Source: Silvibacterium dinghuense
GTDB taxonomy: Bacteria; Acidobacteriota; Terriglobia; Terriglobales; Acidobacteriaceae
Length of the DNA stretch: 64,000 nucleotides
Direction of reading: 5' to 3'
Assembly: GCF_004123295.1 (NCBI RefSeq)
Contig: NZ_SDMK01000002.1
Span: forward strand, 496,001 to 560,000
Every line of letters starts with the position of its first letter. Position 1 is the stretch's first letter. The position numbers and the translations under genes are program-made. The notes below the pieces were generated by a model, which searched no databases, was not told the origin of the DNA, and was given only the letters and a program-made list of their open reading frames with translations. Below, piece by piece: positions 9,741 through 17,634 of the stretch.

Positions 9741-10465
9741 CAGACCTCCGGCTCCCGTAGCGTGAAACCCAGCCCGCGAACGGTCTGCAGCAGCTTTACT
9801 CCGAACGGGTCGTCGATCTTTCTGCGCAGCCGCGCGACCTGTACATCGATGACATTGTCGATCGGGGTGAAGCGCGAAGTTTCGTGCCATATATCCCGCG
9901 CCAGCATCTCGCGGGATACCGTGCGCCCGCGGTTCTCGACGAGATACAACAGCAGGTCGAACTCCCGCACCGTTAGTTCCAATCGCTGCCCATCACGCAT
10001 GGCCATTCTCTTTTTCGCATCCACGCATAGGTCTGCTACCTGCAGCATCGCCGCAGTCTGAGCCGGAACAGTCCGCCGTAACTGTACATCAATGCGTGCC
10101 AGCAGCTCTGGAAATGAAAACGGCTTGCCGAGGTAGTCATCCGCGCCCAGGCGCAATCCCGTAACCCGGTCGTCGATTGTGTTGTGCGAGGTAAGAATCA
10201 GCACGCGTACATCCGTACCCTCACTACGCAGTTGCTGAAGCAAATCCAGTCCGGTGCGTTGCGGGAGTGTCAGGTCCAGTATCAGCAAGTCGGGATGCTG
10301 ATTGTGTATAAGGAAAAATCCCTCCTCTGCCGAGCCTGCAGTCAGAACTTCGTAGCCGGCGCCGTCTCCCCCCGCAGCTACTGCTTCTGACAGCTTCCTG
10401 TCGTCATCGATGATCAGGATTTTCGCTCGTGCAGAAGACATGCCCATTTCACCCACTCTCATCAT
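9740..10465 (-). CDS. Two-component response regulator, OmpR/PhoB family
   Basis: The protein is about 241 residues. Several starts are possible between 10489 and 10441; the ATG at 10465 is favoured because GGAG precedes it by 7 bases. The receiver domain shows DDDRK, phospho-Asp in LLILDLTLP, Thr/Ser in LILTSH and Lys in YLGKPFS. A winged-helix DNA-binding domain follows (LTVREFDLLLYL, FTPIDNVIDVQVARLRRKID). It is the first gene of an operon with the kinase. It sits divergent from the efflux operon, across an intergenic region carrying three direct repeats of the kind OmpR-class regulators bind, so it probably controls both directions. Confidence 0.95.
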   Translation of the reverse strand: MMRVGEMGMSSARAKILIIDDDRKLSEAVAAGGDGAGYEVLTAGSAEEGFFLIHNQHPDLLILDLTLPQRTGLDLLQQLRSEGTDVRVLILTSHNTIDDRVTGLRLGADDYLGKPFSFPELLARIDVQLRRTVPAQTAAMLQVADLCVDAKKRMAMRDGQRLELTVREFDLLLYLVENRGRTVSREMLARDIWHETSRFTPIDNVIDVQVARLRRKIDDPFGVKLLQTVRGLGFTLREPEV

Positions 10466-10503
10466 TTCGCAGCTCCGCGTCACCGGCAAGCACCCTGCTG
10501 CGA

Positions 10504-10531
10504 TGTCAGAATCTTGTCAGATTTCTGTCAG
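10504..10531. promoter_or_regulatory. Three TGTCAG direct repeats at 11-bp period (putative OmpR/PhoB-class operator)
   Basis: TGTCAG occurs at 10504-10509, 10515-10520 and 10526-10531, starting exactly 11 bp apart. One helical turn between direct hexamers is the arrangement used by dimers of PhoB/OmpR-class regulators; the PhoB half-site is CTGTCA. The site lies between the divergent starts of the response regulator (10465) and the efflux-operon leader gene (10584). The repeats are seen directly; the regulator assignment is inferred. Confidence 0.65.
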
Positions 10532-10583
10532 CCCTATCCGTGGTCAACTCCAGATAAATCGTTACGCACGGAGGATCACACCG

Positions 10584-11354
10584 ATGAACATTAAACTTCT
10601 TGCCGCATTCCTGCTTACCTCCACCTGCTGCCTGGCACAATCTGCTCCCGCTGCTCCCGTGCTCGACGCTCCGATCACACTGCCCATCATCTTCACTTCG
10701 AACGTCGCCGCACACGGCTCGCACGCAGGGGAAGGCTTCCAGGCTCGCACCACGCAGTCTGTCACCCTTGCTGGTGGCCAGGTACTTCCTAAGGGGGCTC
10801 GCATTACCGGCCATGTGGACACCGCTACGCCTTTTGTCTTCGATAACACCCCTTATGCGCGTCAGAAGACCTCTGTTCTCTCCATCCGCTTCGATTCCGT
10901 TGAGGTGAATCATCAGGCCGTGCCGCTTAACATCACCGTGCGCGCCATTGCCGATCCAGTCACCAGCATCGAGGCGCAAACCCCGATCAATCACGATATT
11001 GATCCTTCCGGAACCACGACGCAGATTGGCGGCGATCAGCGCTATCCCTGGAATGCGCCCGTGACGAATGAAGACGGCGATATCGTTGCCTACTCTCGTC
11101 ATGGCGGTGTCTATGCGCACCTCATCGCTTCCGGACGCTGCGACGCCAGCACAACAGAGGTTTCAGTCGGTATCTACTCCGCCTCCGCTTGCGGACTCTA
11201 CGGCTTTCCGCAAACTACCGCTGAAGAGATGGGTTCACCCTCGCACCCGTCCGTGCTGACCCTCGCCTCCACACACGATTCGCCCAGGATCTGGAAAGGT
11301 TCGACCGCACTGCTTGAGGTCATCGCCCCGCAGTCTTCGGTCGCCTCACGCTAA
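10584..11354 (+). CDS. Secreted protein of unknown function, first gene of efflux operon
   Basis: The frame opens earlier, but the ATG at 10584 follows GGAGG at 10570-10574 with 9 bases of spacing and starts a typical Sec signal peptide (MNIKLLAAFLLTSTCCLAQS). The mature part is about 235 residues. It appears beta-rich and contains a stretch where an added value or barrier is built from short strands (LAGGQVLPKGARITGHVDT), similar to periplasmic TrbI-like or conjugal-type beta domains, but this likeness is weak. No function is assigned. Its position just after the regulator site and ahead of the DUF190 and RND genes suggests a periplasmic accessory or sensor of the efflux system. Confidence 0.75.
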   Translation: MNIKLLAAFLLTSTCCLAQSAPAAPVLDAPITLPIIFTSNVAAHGSHAGEGFQARTTQSVTLAGGQVLPKGARITGHVDTATPFVFDNTPYARQKTSVLSIRFDSVEVNHQAVPLNITVRAIADPVTSIEAQTPINHDIDPSGTTTQIGGDQRYPWNAPVTNEDGDIVAYSRHGGVYAHLIASGRCDASTTEVSVGIYSASACGLYGFPQTTAEEMGSPSHPSVLTLASTHDSPRIWKGSTALLEVIAPQSSVASR

Positions 11355-11389
11355 AGACTCCATAAGCCTAACCTCTGGAGACCGAACGC

Positions 11390-11743
11390 ATGCTCAACAT
11401 CGGGCCGGCACTCAAGGTGACGATCCATCTCAATCGAGATACAGGCGCCAAGCACGGCTTCCTGGTCGATGACATCCTCGATTTCCTGCAGAAACGCGGT
11501 ATTGCAGGCGCCACTGCCATCCAGGCCTTCGCAGGTTTCGGTGCACACCGGCGCCTGCACACCGAGGGAGCGGGTGACGTCGGAGGAGAACATCTTCCCG
11601 TTCTTATCTATTTCATCGATGAACCGGCGAAGATCGACGCAATCCTCGACGACCTTCTCGCTTTTGTCACCGATGGTCTCGTCGAGATGCACCCAACGCA
11701 GGTGCTCCGCTCCATCACTGCCACGGAAAAGGTCATTACCTAG
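11390..11743 (+). CDS. DUF190 family PII-like protein
   Basis: The 117-residue protein begins at an ATG with TGGAG 9 bases upstream. Sequence features match DUF190: a first strand and helix (KVTIHLNRD...GFLVDDILDFLQKRGIAGATAI), a central FAGFGAHRRLHTE segment, a strand LPVLIYFID, then EPAKIDAILDDLLAF. Members adopt the trimeric PII-like ferredoxin fold and probably bind a small ligand. Its last base is the first base of the next gene's GTG, so it is translationally coupled to the outer-membrane channel. A regulatory role on the efflux pump is inferred. Such proteins are more often seen beside fluoride exporters of the CrcB type. Confidence 0.85.
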   Translation: MLNIGPALKVTIHLNRDTGAKHGFLVDDILDFLQKRGIAGATAIQAFAGFGAHRRLHTEGAGDVGGEHLPVLIYFIDEPAKIDAILDDLLAFVTDGLVEMHPTQVLRSITATEKVIT

Positions 11744-13083
11744 TGAAGCTTGTTTTGCGGAAGTCCATTTCCCCGCTCTTCCGTGGCATGCCATTTTTAC
11801 TTGCCACTGCCTTTATCGCTTCTCCCTTTGTCTTCGCTCAGACTGCTGGCCCCACACAACCGGCGAGCCTGACCCTCGCTACGGCAGAAAATACGGCACT
11901 CCTGAATCAACCTCGCATGCTCGCCGCCCAGCAACGCGCACGCGCCGCAGGAGAACAGATTCGGGAGGCACGCTCCGCCGACTTCCCCACGATCGGCTTC
12001 AATACCACCGGCGTACGCGTCGCCGATCCCGGTACAGCAACGGCTGCCGGCAACATTACCACCTCTTCCATCTCGGATCGCTTCGCGTATGGCGGAACTC
12101 TCTCCCAGCTCGTCACGGACTTTGGACGAACCCACGCACTTGTGCAACAAAGCCGCGACCAGGCATCGGCACAGGCTGATCTTGCTATCCTGACCCGGGC
12201 GCAGGTGCGTCTCAATGTGCGCACAGCCTACTATCAGGTACTCGGCGCAGAGGCTGTGCTCCGCGCCGCGCAATCCGCAAAAGCTACCCGTGAGCTGGTC
12301 GCGCATCAACTCACCGAGCTTTCTAAAAGCGAGCTGCGTTCCACGCTCGACGTGCAATTCGCAACCGTCCTGGTCGAGCAGGCCGATCTTGCCGTCGTGC
12401 AGGCGCAGAGCCTTGTCGCGCAGGACCGCGCACATCTGGCAACGGCAATGGGACTGCAGCAGTCCATCGCTGCGCCACTCGCGGATGAGAGCCCCGCCGG
12501 AGATCCGCTCCCCGCATCGCCAGATAGTCTCCAACATGACGCACAGACACAGCGTGCCGATCTACAGGCCGCAGTGGCTCAGCAAAGCGCAGCACAACAC
12601 TATGCCGAGGCCGAACAGCGGCTTTCCTGGCCAAAGCTGACTGTCCTTGCCGCAGCCGGTCAGATTCCTTATCACGACGCAACGCTGCATGACGATTATG
12701 CCGCCGCAGGATTCAATCTGAATATCCCCATATTTAACGGCGGTCTCTTTGCCGCGCAGCGTGCGCAGGCAGCGCATGAGGCCAGCGCCGCCGCACGAGA
12801 TACCCAACAGGTACGGCTCGAGGTCAATGAACAGGTGCAAAGCGCCTGGTATCGAGCCGAAGAGGCATTCCAGAGCATCGCCGTCACCGCCAAACTCGTC
12901 GCCGCCAGCAGAGAGGCTCTGCGCCTCGCGCAGGATCGATACGACGCCGGACTTGGCAGCATCGTCGAGCTGAACGAAGCACAGTTGAATGAAACGTCGG
13001 CCGAGATACAGGCCGCCGATGCCAATTACACCTACCTCACCCGCCGCGCCCAGCTTGACTTTGCAACCGGCCAGCTCAACTGA
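11743..13083 (+). CDS. TolC-family outer-membrane efflux channel
   Basis: The 446-residue protein starts at GTG, overlapping the preceding stop by one base. A signal peptide is visible (LLATAFIASPFVFAQ). The mature part has the twofold repeat of TolC-like proteins: long amphipathic helices with heptads rich in Ala, Gln and Glu (AQQRARAAGEQIREARSAD, and again near residue 380) alternating with strands (FNLNIPIFNGGLF). The C-terminal motif DRYDAGLGSIVELNEAQLNE is typical. It forms the outer-membrane exit duct for the adaptor and pump encoded next. Confidence 0.93.
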   Translation: MKLVLRKSISPLFRGMPFLLATAFIASPFVFAQTAGPTQPASLTLATAENTALLNQPRMLAAQQRARAAGEQIREARSADFPTIGFNTTGVRVADPGTATAAGNITTSSISDRFAYGGTLSQLVTDFGRTHALVQQSRDQASAQADLAILTRAQVRLNVRTAYYQVLGAEAVLRAAQSAKATRELVAHQLTELSKSELRSTLDVQFATVLVEQADLAVVQAQSLVAQDRAHLATAMGLQQSIAAPLADESPAGDPLPASPDSLQHDAQTQRADLQAAVAQQSAAQHYAEAEQRLSWPKLTVLAAAGQIPYHDATLHDDYAAAGFNLNIPIFNGGLFAAQRAQAAHEASAAARDTQQVRLEVNEQVQSAWYRAEEAFQSIAVTAKLVAASREALRLAQDRYDAGLGSIVELNEAQLNETSAEIQAADANYTYLTRRAQLDFATGQLN

Positions 13084-13094
13084 AAGGTCTGCCG

Positions 13095-14312
13095 ATGACG
13101 CCTCGGAAAAGAACTGTCTTATTTGGAAGCCTTACTGCCGTCAGCGCTCTTCTCGCCGCCTGCTCAAAACAGGCAGCTCCCACGGAAGCGACGCCTACCG
13201 TTCCGGTAGCCGCGGTCGGCTATGCGAACCTACAGAACGATCTTGTATTGACGGCCGAATTCCACCCTTACCAGGATGTCGATGTCATGGCCAAGGTCGC
13301 CGGCTATGTCAGGCAGATCAACGTCGACATCGGCGATCACGTCCATCAGGGACAGATACTCGCCACGCTCGAAGTCCCTGAAATACAGGATGACCTTGCA
13401 AAAGCAAAAGCAGGTCAAGCTGCAGCCGAGGCGAATATCGCCACCGCAGAGGCTGCTGTCGAACATGCCAGGGCCGCAGCCAGCATCGCATCCCTCTCTT
13501 ACCAGCGCATTGAAGATGTGGCCAATCGCGATCGTGGCCTCGTGCCGAAGCAGGAAGTCGACGTCGCGCAGTCGCGCAAAGCCGAAGCCAGCGCGCAACT
13601 GGACAGCGCCGTTTCATCACTGAAAGCTGCGCAGCAGGCGCGTCTCGAAGCCGATTCTGAATATTCGCGCGCAGACGCGATGGTGCAATACGCGACGATT
13701 CGAGCGCCTTTCACCGGGGTCGTCACAAAGCGGTATGCCAATACCGGCTCAATGATCCAGGCAGGTATCTCCTCCCAGACGCAGGCTATGCCCCTCGTCA
13801 GCCTCGCACAGAATGACCTTCTCCGTCTGATCCTGCCCGTCCCTGTCAGCGATGTCTCCAGCATCCACAATGGCGAAGCCGTGGACGTGGATGTGGTCAG
13901 CCTCGGCCGCACGCTCAAGGGCACAGTCACTCGCTACGCCGATTCCGTGCAGTTCTCCACGCGCACCATGGACACGGAAGTGGATGTGCCGAACCCACAG
14001 GGCACACTCGTTCCCGGCATGTATGCCGAAGTCCATCTCCATCTCGCTCCCCGACCTCACGTTCTCAGCGTCCCTGTTGACGCGGTCGACGGCATCGGAA
14101 CTGCCGCCGAGCAGGCATGGGTTATACGCGACGGCGCATTGCATCTGGTCCCAGTCACCACCGGTCTGCAGACTCCCAATCGCATCGAGATTCTCTCCGG
14201 TCTCGCGGAAGGCGATCAGATTGCGGTTGGCCGTCACACCGGCTTATCCGATGGTGAGCATGTGAATCCGGTTCCCGCTACGTACGAATCCGCATCCGCC
14301 GACAGGCACTAA
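13095..14312 (+). CDS. RND efflux periplasmic adaptor (membrane fusion protein), lipoprotein
   Basis: The 405-residue protein has AAAGG 7 bases before its ATG and a lipobox (SALLAAC at about residue 22), so it is predicted to be lipid-anchored to the inner membrane. The lipoyl/hairpin/barrel order is clear: MAKVAGYVRQINVDIGDHVHQGQ opens the lipoyl half, a coiled-coil hairpin runs about 95-180, TIRAPFTGVVTKRYANTGS closes the lipoyl domain, and beta-barrel and membrane-proximal domains follow. It links the pump at 14336 to the channel at 11743. The gap to each neighbour is 11-23 bp, consistent with one operon. Confidence 0.95.
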   Translation: MTPRKRTVLFGSLTAVSALLAACSKQAAPTEATPTVPVAAVGYANLQNDLVLTAEFHPYQDVDVMAKVAGYVRQINVDIGDHVHQGQILATLEVPEIQDDLAKAKAGQAAAEANIATAEAAVEHARAAASIASLSYQRIEDVANRDRGLVPKQEVDVAQSRKAEASAQLDSAVSSLKAAQQARLEADSEYSRADAMVQYATIRAPFTGVVTKRYANTGSMIQAGISSQTQAMPLVSLAQNDLLRLILPVPVSDVSSIHNGEAVDVDVVSLGRTLKGTVTRYADSVQFSTRTMDTEVDVPNPQGTLVPGMYAEVHLHLAPRPHVLSVPVDAVDGIGTAAEQAWVIRDGALHLVPVTTGLQTPNRIEILSGLAEGDQIAVGRHTGLSDGEHVNPVPATYESASADRH

Positions 14313-14335
14313 CGAGGAAAGGACATTCCCCAGGC

Positions 14336-17300
14336 ATGTCGGGCTTTTCGATCCGCAATCCGTATCTGATCGTCGTATTGGGTCTCATCATCGCCATCCT
14401 TGGCATTGTCAGCGTCTCAGAGATGCCGGTCGACATGTTCCCACCAATTAATCTCCCAGTCGTCGCAGTGGCAACGTTCTATTCCGGCATGCCGCCCCAG
14501 CAGATTGAGACGAACATCACCTATCACCTTGAGCGCCAGTTCACGCTAGCCAGCGGCATCGATCACATCGAATCCCGCTCGCTGCCTGGAGTCAGCCTCA
14601 TCAAGGTCTACTTTCTCTCCGGCACAGACCCCGACGCCGACGCAGCCTCCATCTCCTCGCTCGCTATGAGCGACCTGCGCGACATGCCGCCGGGCACGTA
14701 TCCGCCCATCATTCTCAAGCAGGATGCTTCGAGCGTTCCCGTCGCACTGGTGCCGCTCACCGGTGCAGGGCTTAGCCAGAGCAAGCTGAAGGATATTGGT
14801 CAGAACTATGTCCGTAACCAGCTGGCCAGTGTTCCCGGAGCCTCCGTACCTCAGCCCTTTGGTGGAACATGGCGGCAAATTCAGCTATTCGCCGACCCCT
14901 ACAAGCTCGAAGCCAACCAACTCAGCCTCATGGATGTCGTGCGTGCCGTCAACGACGCAAACGTCATCCTTCCTGCAGGCGACGCGCAGATCGGACGCTA
15001 CGACTATGACCTCTACACCAACTCCATGCTCAAAGGACCTGACGACATCGCACAGGTACCGATCAAGACAGTTGGACAGTCCCCTGTTCGTGTCGGTGAC
15101 GTGGCCGTGCCACAGGATGCGTACAGCCGCCAGTACAACATCGTACGTGTCGACGGTCAGCATGCTGTCTATGTTCCAGTCTTCAAAGGCGGCAGTGATG
15201 CGAATACCATCGCCATCGTCGACGGTGTCCGCGCCAAGCTGAAGGCGCTCTATGACGTGCCCGCCTCGCTGCGGACCGCAGTTGTTTTCGACCAGGCGCG
15301 CTTTGTACGCACGGCCATCGAAACACTGCTGCATGAAGGCGGAGTGGGACTCTTCCTCACCTGCCTGATGATTCTGCTTTTCCTGGGCAGCCTCCGCGCC
15401 ACAGTCGCGGTCTTCTTCTCCATCCCGCTTTCGCTGCTTGCTACTTTTATCGTGCTGCACTTCACGGGTAGTTCGGTAAACAGCATGGTTCTCGGAGGGC
15501 TGGCTCTTGCGCTCTCCCGCCTGATCGACAACTCCGTCGTGGTGCTCGAAAACATCTTCCGTCACCTCGAAGGTGGAGAAGCTCCTGCCGTTGCTGCGGA
15601 AAAGGGCGGACGCGAAGTCGCACTGCCCGTACTCGCCGGCACCCTGACGACTGTCGTCGTCTTCTTTCCCGTTACCATGCTGTACGGGGTCAGTCGCTTT
15701 CTCTTTAGTGCACTCGCTCTGGCCGTCGTTATTTCACTCTTCGCTTCGTACTTCGTCGCAATGACAGTCGTGCCTCTCTTCTGCGCACGCTTTATTCACA
15801 GCCCACATCAGTCCGGGGAACACGCGACGGAATCCGGCGCAGTGCAGGAAGCCGGAGGCAAGCTCAGCGTCTGGGAACGCTTTAATGCAGCTTTCAGCCG
15901 CGGCTTCGATACCCTTCTTGCCCGCTATGATGTCGCCGTCGGCAAGGTTCTTGCCATACCCGGAAAGACACTTGCAGTCTGCGGCATCGTTTTCGCCCTT
16001 AGCCTGCTGCTCTTTCCGCTGCTCGGCCTCTCCTTCTTTCCACGTACCGATGCCGGCCAGTTCGTCATCAACTTCAAAGCGCCCTCCGGCACGCGTCTCG
16101 ATGACACCGATGCGGAAGCAGCACATGTGGAACAAATCATTCGCAGCATCGTCGGCAAGCACGATCTCGGCATGATCATCTCCAACCTCGGTGTCGATCC
16201 CGGATTCTCTGCGCTCTATTCCTCGAACTCTGCCACGCATACAGGCTTTATCCAGGTGGCGCTCTCGCCCGACCACCGCGTCAGCAGTTTTGCTTATATC
16301 GAACGCGTGCAGCACGCGCTCGCTACGCAGATGCCCGAGCTCCAGACTTTCTTCTCCAGCGGGAGCCTTGTCGACGGCGTGCTGAACATGGGCGCTCCTG
16401 CGCCAATCGACATTCGCATCACCGGCAACGATATGAGTGCCGACAATGACACCGCGCACAAGATCGCAGCAGCGGTGCGCCGCATTCCCAATGTTGCCGA
16501 GGTCTATATCCCCCAGGATCTCGACTATCCCTCGCTGCGCATTGCCATCGACCGCACCCGTGCCAGCGAACTCGGTCTTACTGAAAAAGAGGTAGTCTCC
16601 AACGTCATCACAGCTCTCACCTCGAACCAGATGATCGCGCCATCCATCTGGATCGATCCCAAGAGCGGCAACAATTACTTCCTCACCGTGATGTACCGCG
16701 AAAACCAGGTCCAGTCTCTCGACGACCTCAAGGCAATCCCGCTGCATGGAGCTGGAATCACGCGCCCCACGCGACTCGACATGGTGGCTGATATCCAACA
16801 ATTCCAGGCACCAACCGAGATGGACCACACACAAATCCGCCGCGTCATGGATATTTACGTACGCCCGCAGAGTGAAGATCTTGGCCGGATCACAAAATCT
16901 ATCCAGGGAATCCTCAAGCACGAGCAACCCCCGCAGGGCGTTGATGTCAACCTCGCTGGCTCGGTCAACTCCATGAACGAGTCCTTCCGCAGCTTCGCTA
17001 TCGGCCTCACACTCTCCGTGCTGCTGCTCTATCTCATCCTGGTTGCACAGTTCCGCTCGTTTCTCGATCCCTTCATCATCCTGCTCGCTCTTCCTCCAGG
17101 CATCACCGGCGTACTCCTTGCTTTGGTGCTCTGGGGAACCACGCTGAACGTCATGTCCCTGATGGGCGTCGTCATGCTCGCAGGCATCGTACTAACAAAC
17201 AGCATCTTGATCGTCGAATTCGCACATCACCTGATGAAGGAAGGCCTGGCTGTTCGAGAGGCTATCGTCACCTCCTGCCGCGTACGCCTGCGTCCCATTC

Positions 17301-17482
17301 TGATGACCTCGCTTGCAACTCTGATCGGTCTTCTGCCTATGGCGCTCAAGCTGGGTGAAGGGAGTGAGGCCTATGCCCCGCTCGCGCAGGCGCTCATCGG
17401 TGGACTCGCCATTTCCGTGCTGCTCACAATCTTCCTCGTGCCCGCAGGCTTCTATCTCGCCTACCGCAACAGGAGCGCCTGA
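14336..17482 (+). CDS. RND efflux pump, inner-membrane permease subunit
   Basis: The 1048-residue protein has the standard RND layout: N-terminal helix (NPYLIVVLGLIIAILGIVSVSEMPVDMFP), a large periplasmic loop, six helices, a second loop, and six helices ending near LVPAGFYLAYRNR. Length and motifs (PPQQIETNITYHLE, GTDPDADAAS) fit the AcrB-like superfamily. In helix 4 the proton-relay segment reads RLIDNSVVVLENI, with one Asp followed by Asn rather than the Asp-Asp pair of AcrB. It uses proton motive force to drive substrates outward through the adaptor and channel. Drug or metal substrate cannot be decided from sequence alone. Confidence 0.95.
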   Translation: MSGFSIRNPYLIVVLGLIIAILGIVSVSEMPVDMFPPINLPVVAVATFYSGMPPQQIETNITYHLERQFTLASGIDHIESRSLPGVSLIKVYFLSGTDPDADAASISSLAMSDLRDMPPGTYPPIILKQDASSVPVALVPLTGAGLSQSKLKDIGQNYVRNQLASVPGASVPQPFGGTWRQIQLFADPYKLEANQLSLMDVVRAVNDANVILPAGDAQIGRYDYDLYTNSMLKGPDDIAQVPIKTVGQSPVRVGDVAVPQDAYSRQYNIVRVDGQHAVYVPVFKGGSDANTIAIVDGVRAKLKALYDVPASLRTAVVFDQARFVRTAIETLLHEGGVGLFLTCLMILLFLGSLRATVAVFFSIPLSLLATFIVLHFTGSSVNSMVLGGLALALSRLIDNSVVVLENIFRHLEGGEAPAVAAEKGGREVALPVLAGTLTTVVVFFPVTMLYGVSRFLFSALALAVVISLFASYFVAMTVVPLFCARFIHSPHQSGEHATESGAVQEAGGKLSVWERFNAAFSRGFDTLLARYDVAVGKVLAIPGKTLAVCGIVFALSLLLFPLLGLSFFPRTDAGQFVINFKAPSGTRLDDTDAEAAHVEQIIRSIVGKHDLGMIISNLGVDPGFSALYSSNSATHTGFIQVALSPDHRVSSFAYIERVQHALATQMPELQTFFSSGSLVDGVLNMGAPAPIDIRITGNDMSADNDTAHKIAAAVRRIPNVAEVYIPQDLDYPSLRIAIDRTRASELGLTEKEVVSNVITALTSNQMIAPSIWIDPKSGNNYFLTVMYRENQVQSLDDLKAIPLHGAGITRPTRLDMVADIQQFQAPTEMDHTQIRRVMDIYVRPQSEDLGRITKSIQGILKHEQPPQGVDVNLAGSVNSMNESFRSFAIGLTLSVLLLYLILVAQFRSFLDPFIILLALPPGITGVLLALVLWGTTLNVMSLMGVVMLAGIVLTNSILIVEFAHHLMKEGLAVREAIVTSCRVRLRPILMTSLATLIGLLPMALKLGEGSEAYAPLAQALIGGLAISVLLTIFLVPAGFYLAYRNRSA

Positions 17483-17599
17483 TCTTCAGGCGCTTCTCGA
17501 ATCATCAAGAGCGCGCGAGAGAAGATGCCGCTTGATATAAGTCGTCAATCTTTTTCAGCACATTCGTATGGAAAGAGACTGGCAACCCCTCCGCATGTT

Positions 17600-17617
17600 G
17601 TATACATAATTGCATAC
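17600..17617. promoter_or_regulatory. 18-bp imperfect inverted repeat (GTATACA-TAAT-TGCATAC), putative operator
   Basis: The two 7-base arms match except at one position each, around a TAAT centre. The site sits 18 bp upstream of the ATG of the Tat-exported protein and overlaps a plausible promoter region. Length and GTATAC core are reminiscent of GntR-family operators that control sugar-acid and glycan genes. No GntR gene is present in the window, so the regulator is unknown. Confidence 0.35.
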
Positions 17618-17634
17618 TACGTGCGAGGCGAACG

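Noticed and set aside
15734-16927. 397-codon open frame on the minus strand
   Set aside because: It is antisense to the RND pump gene, which has clear family motifs throughout. The frame has no recognisable features.
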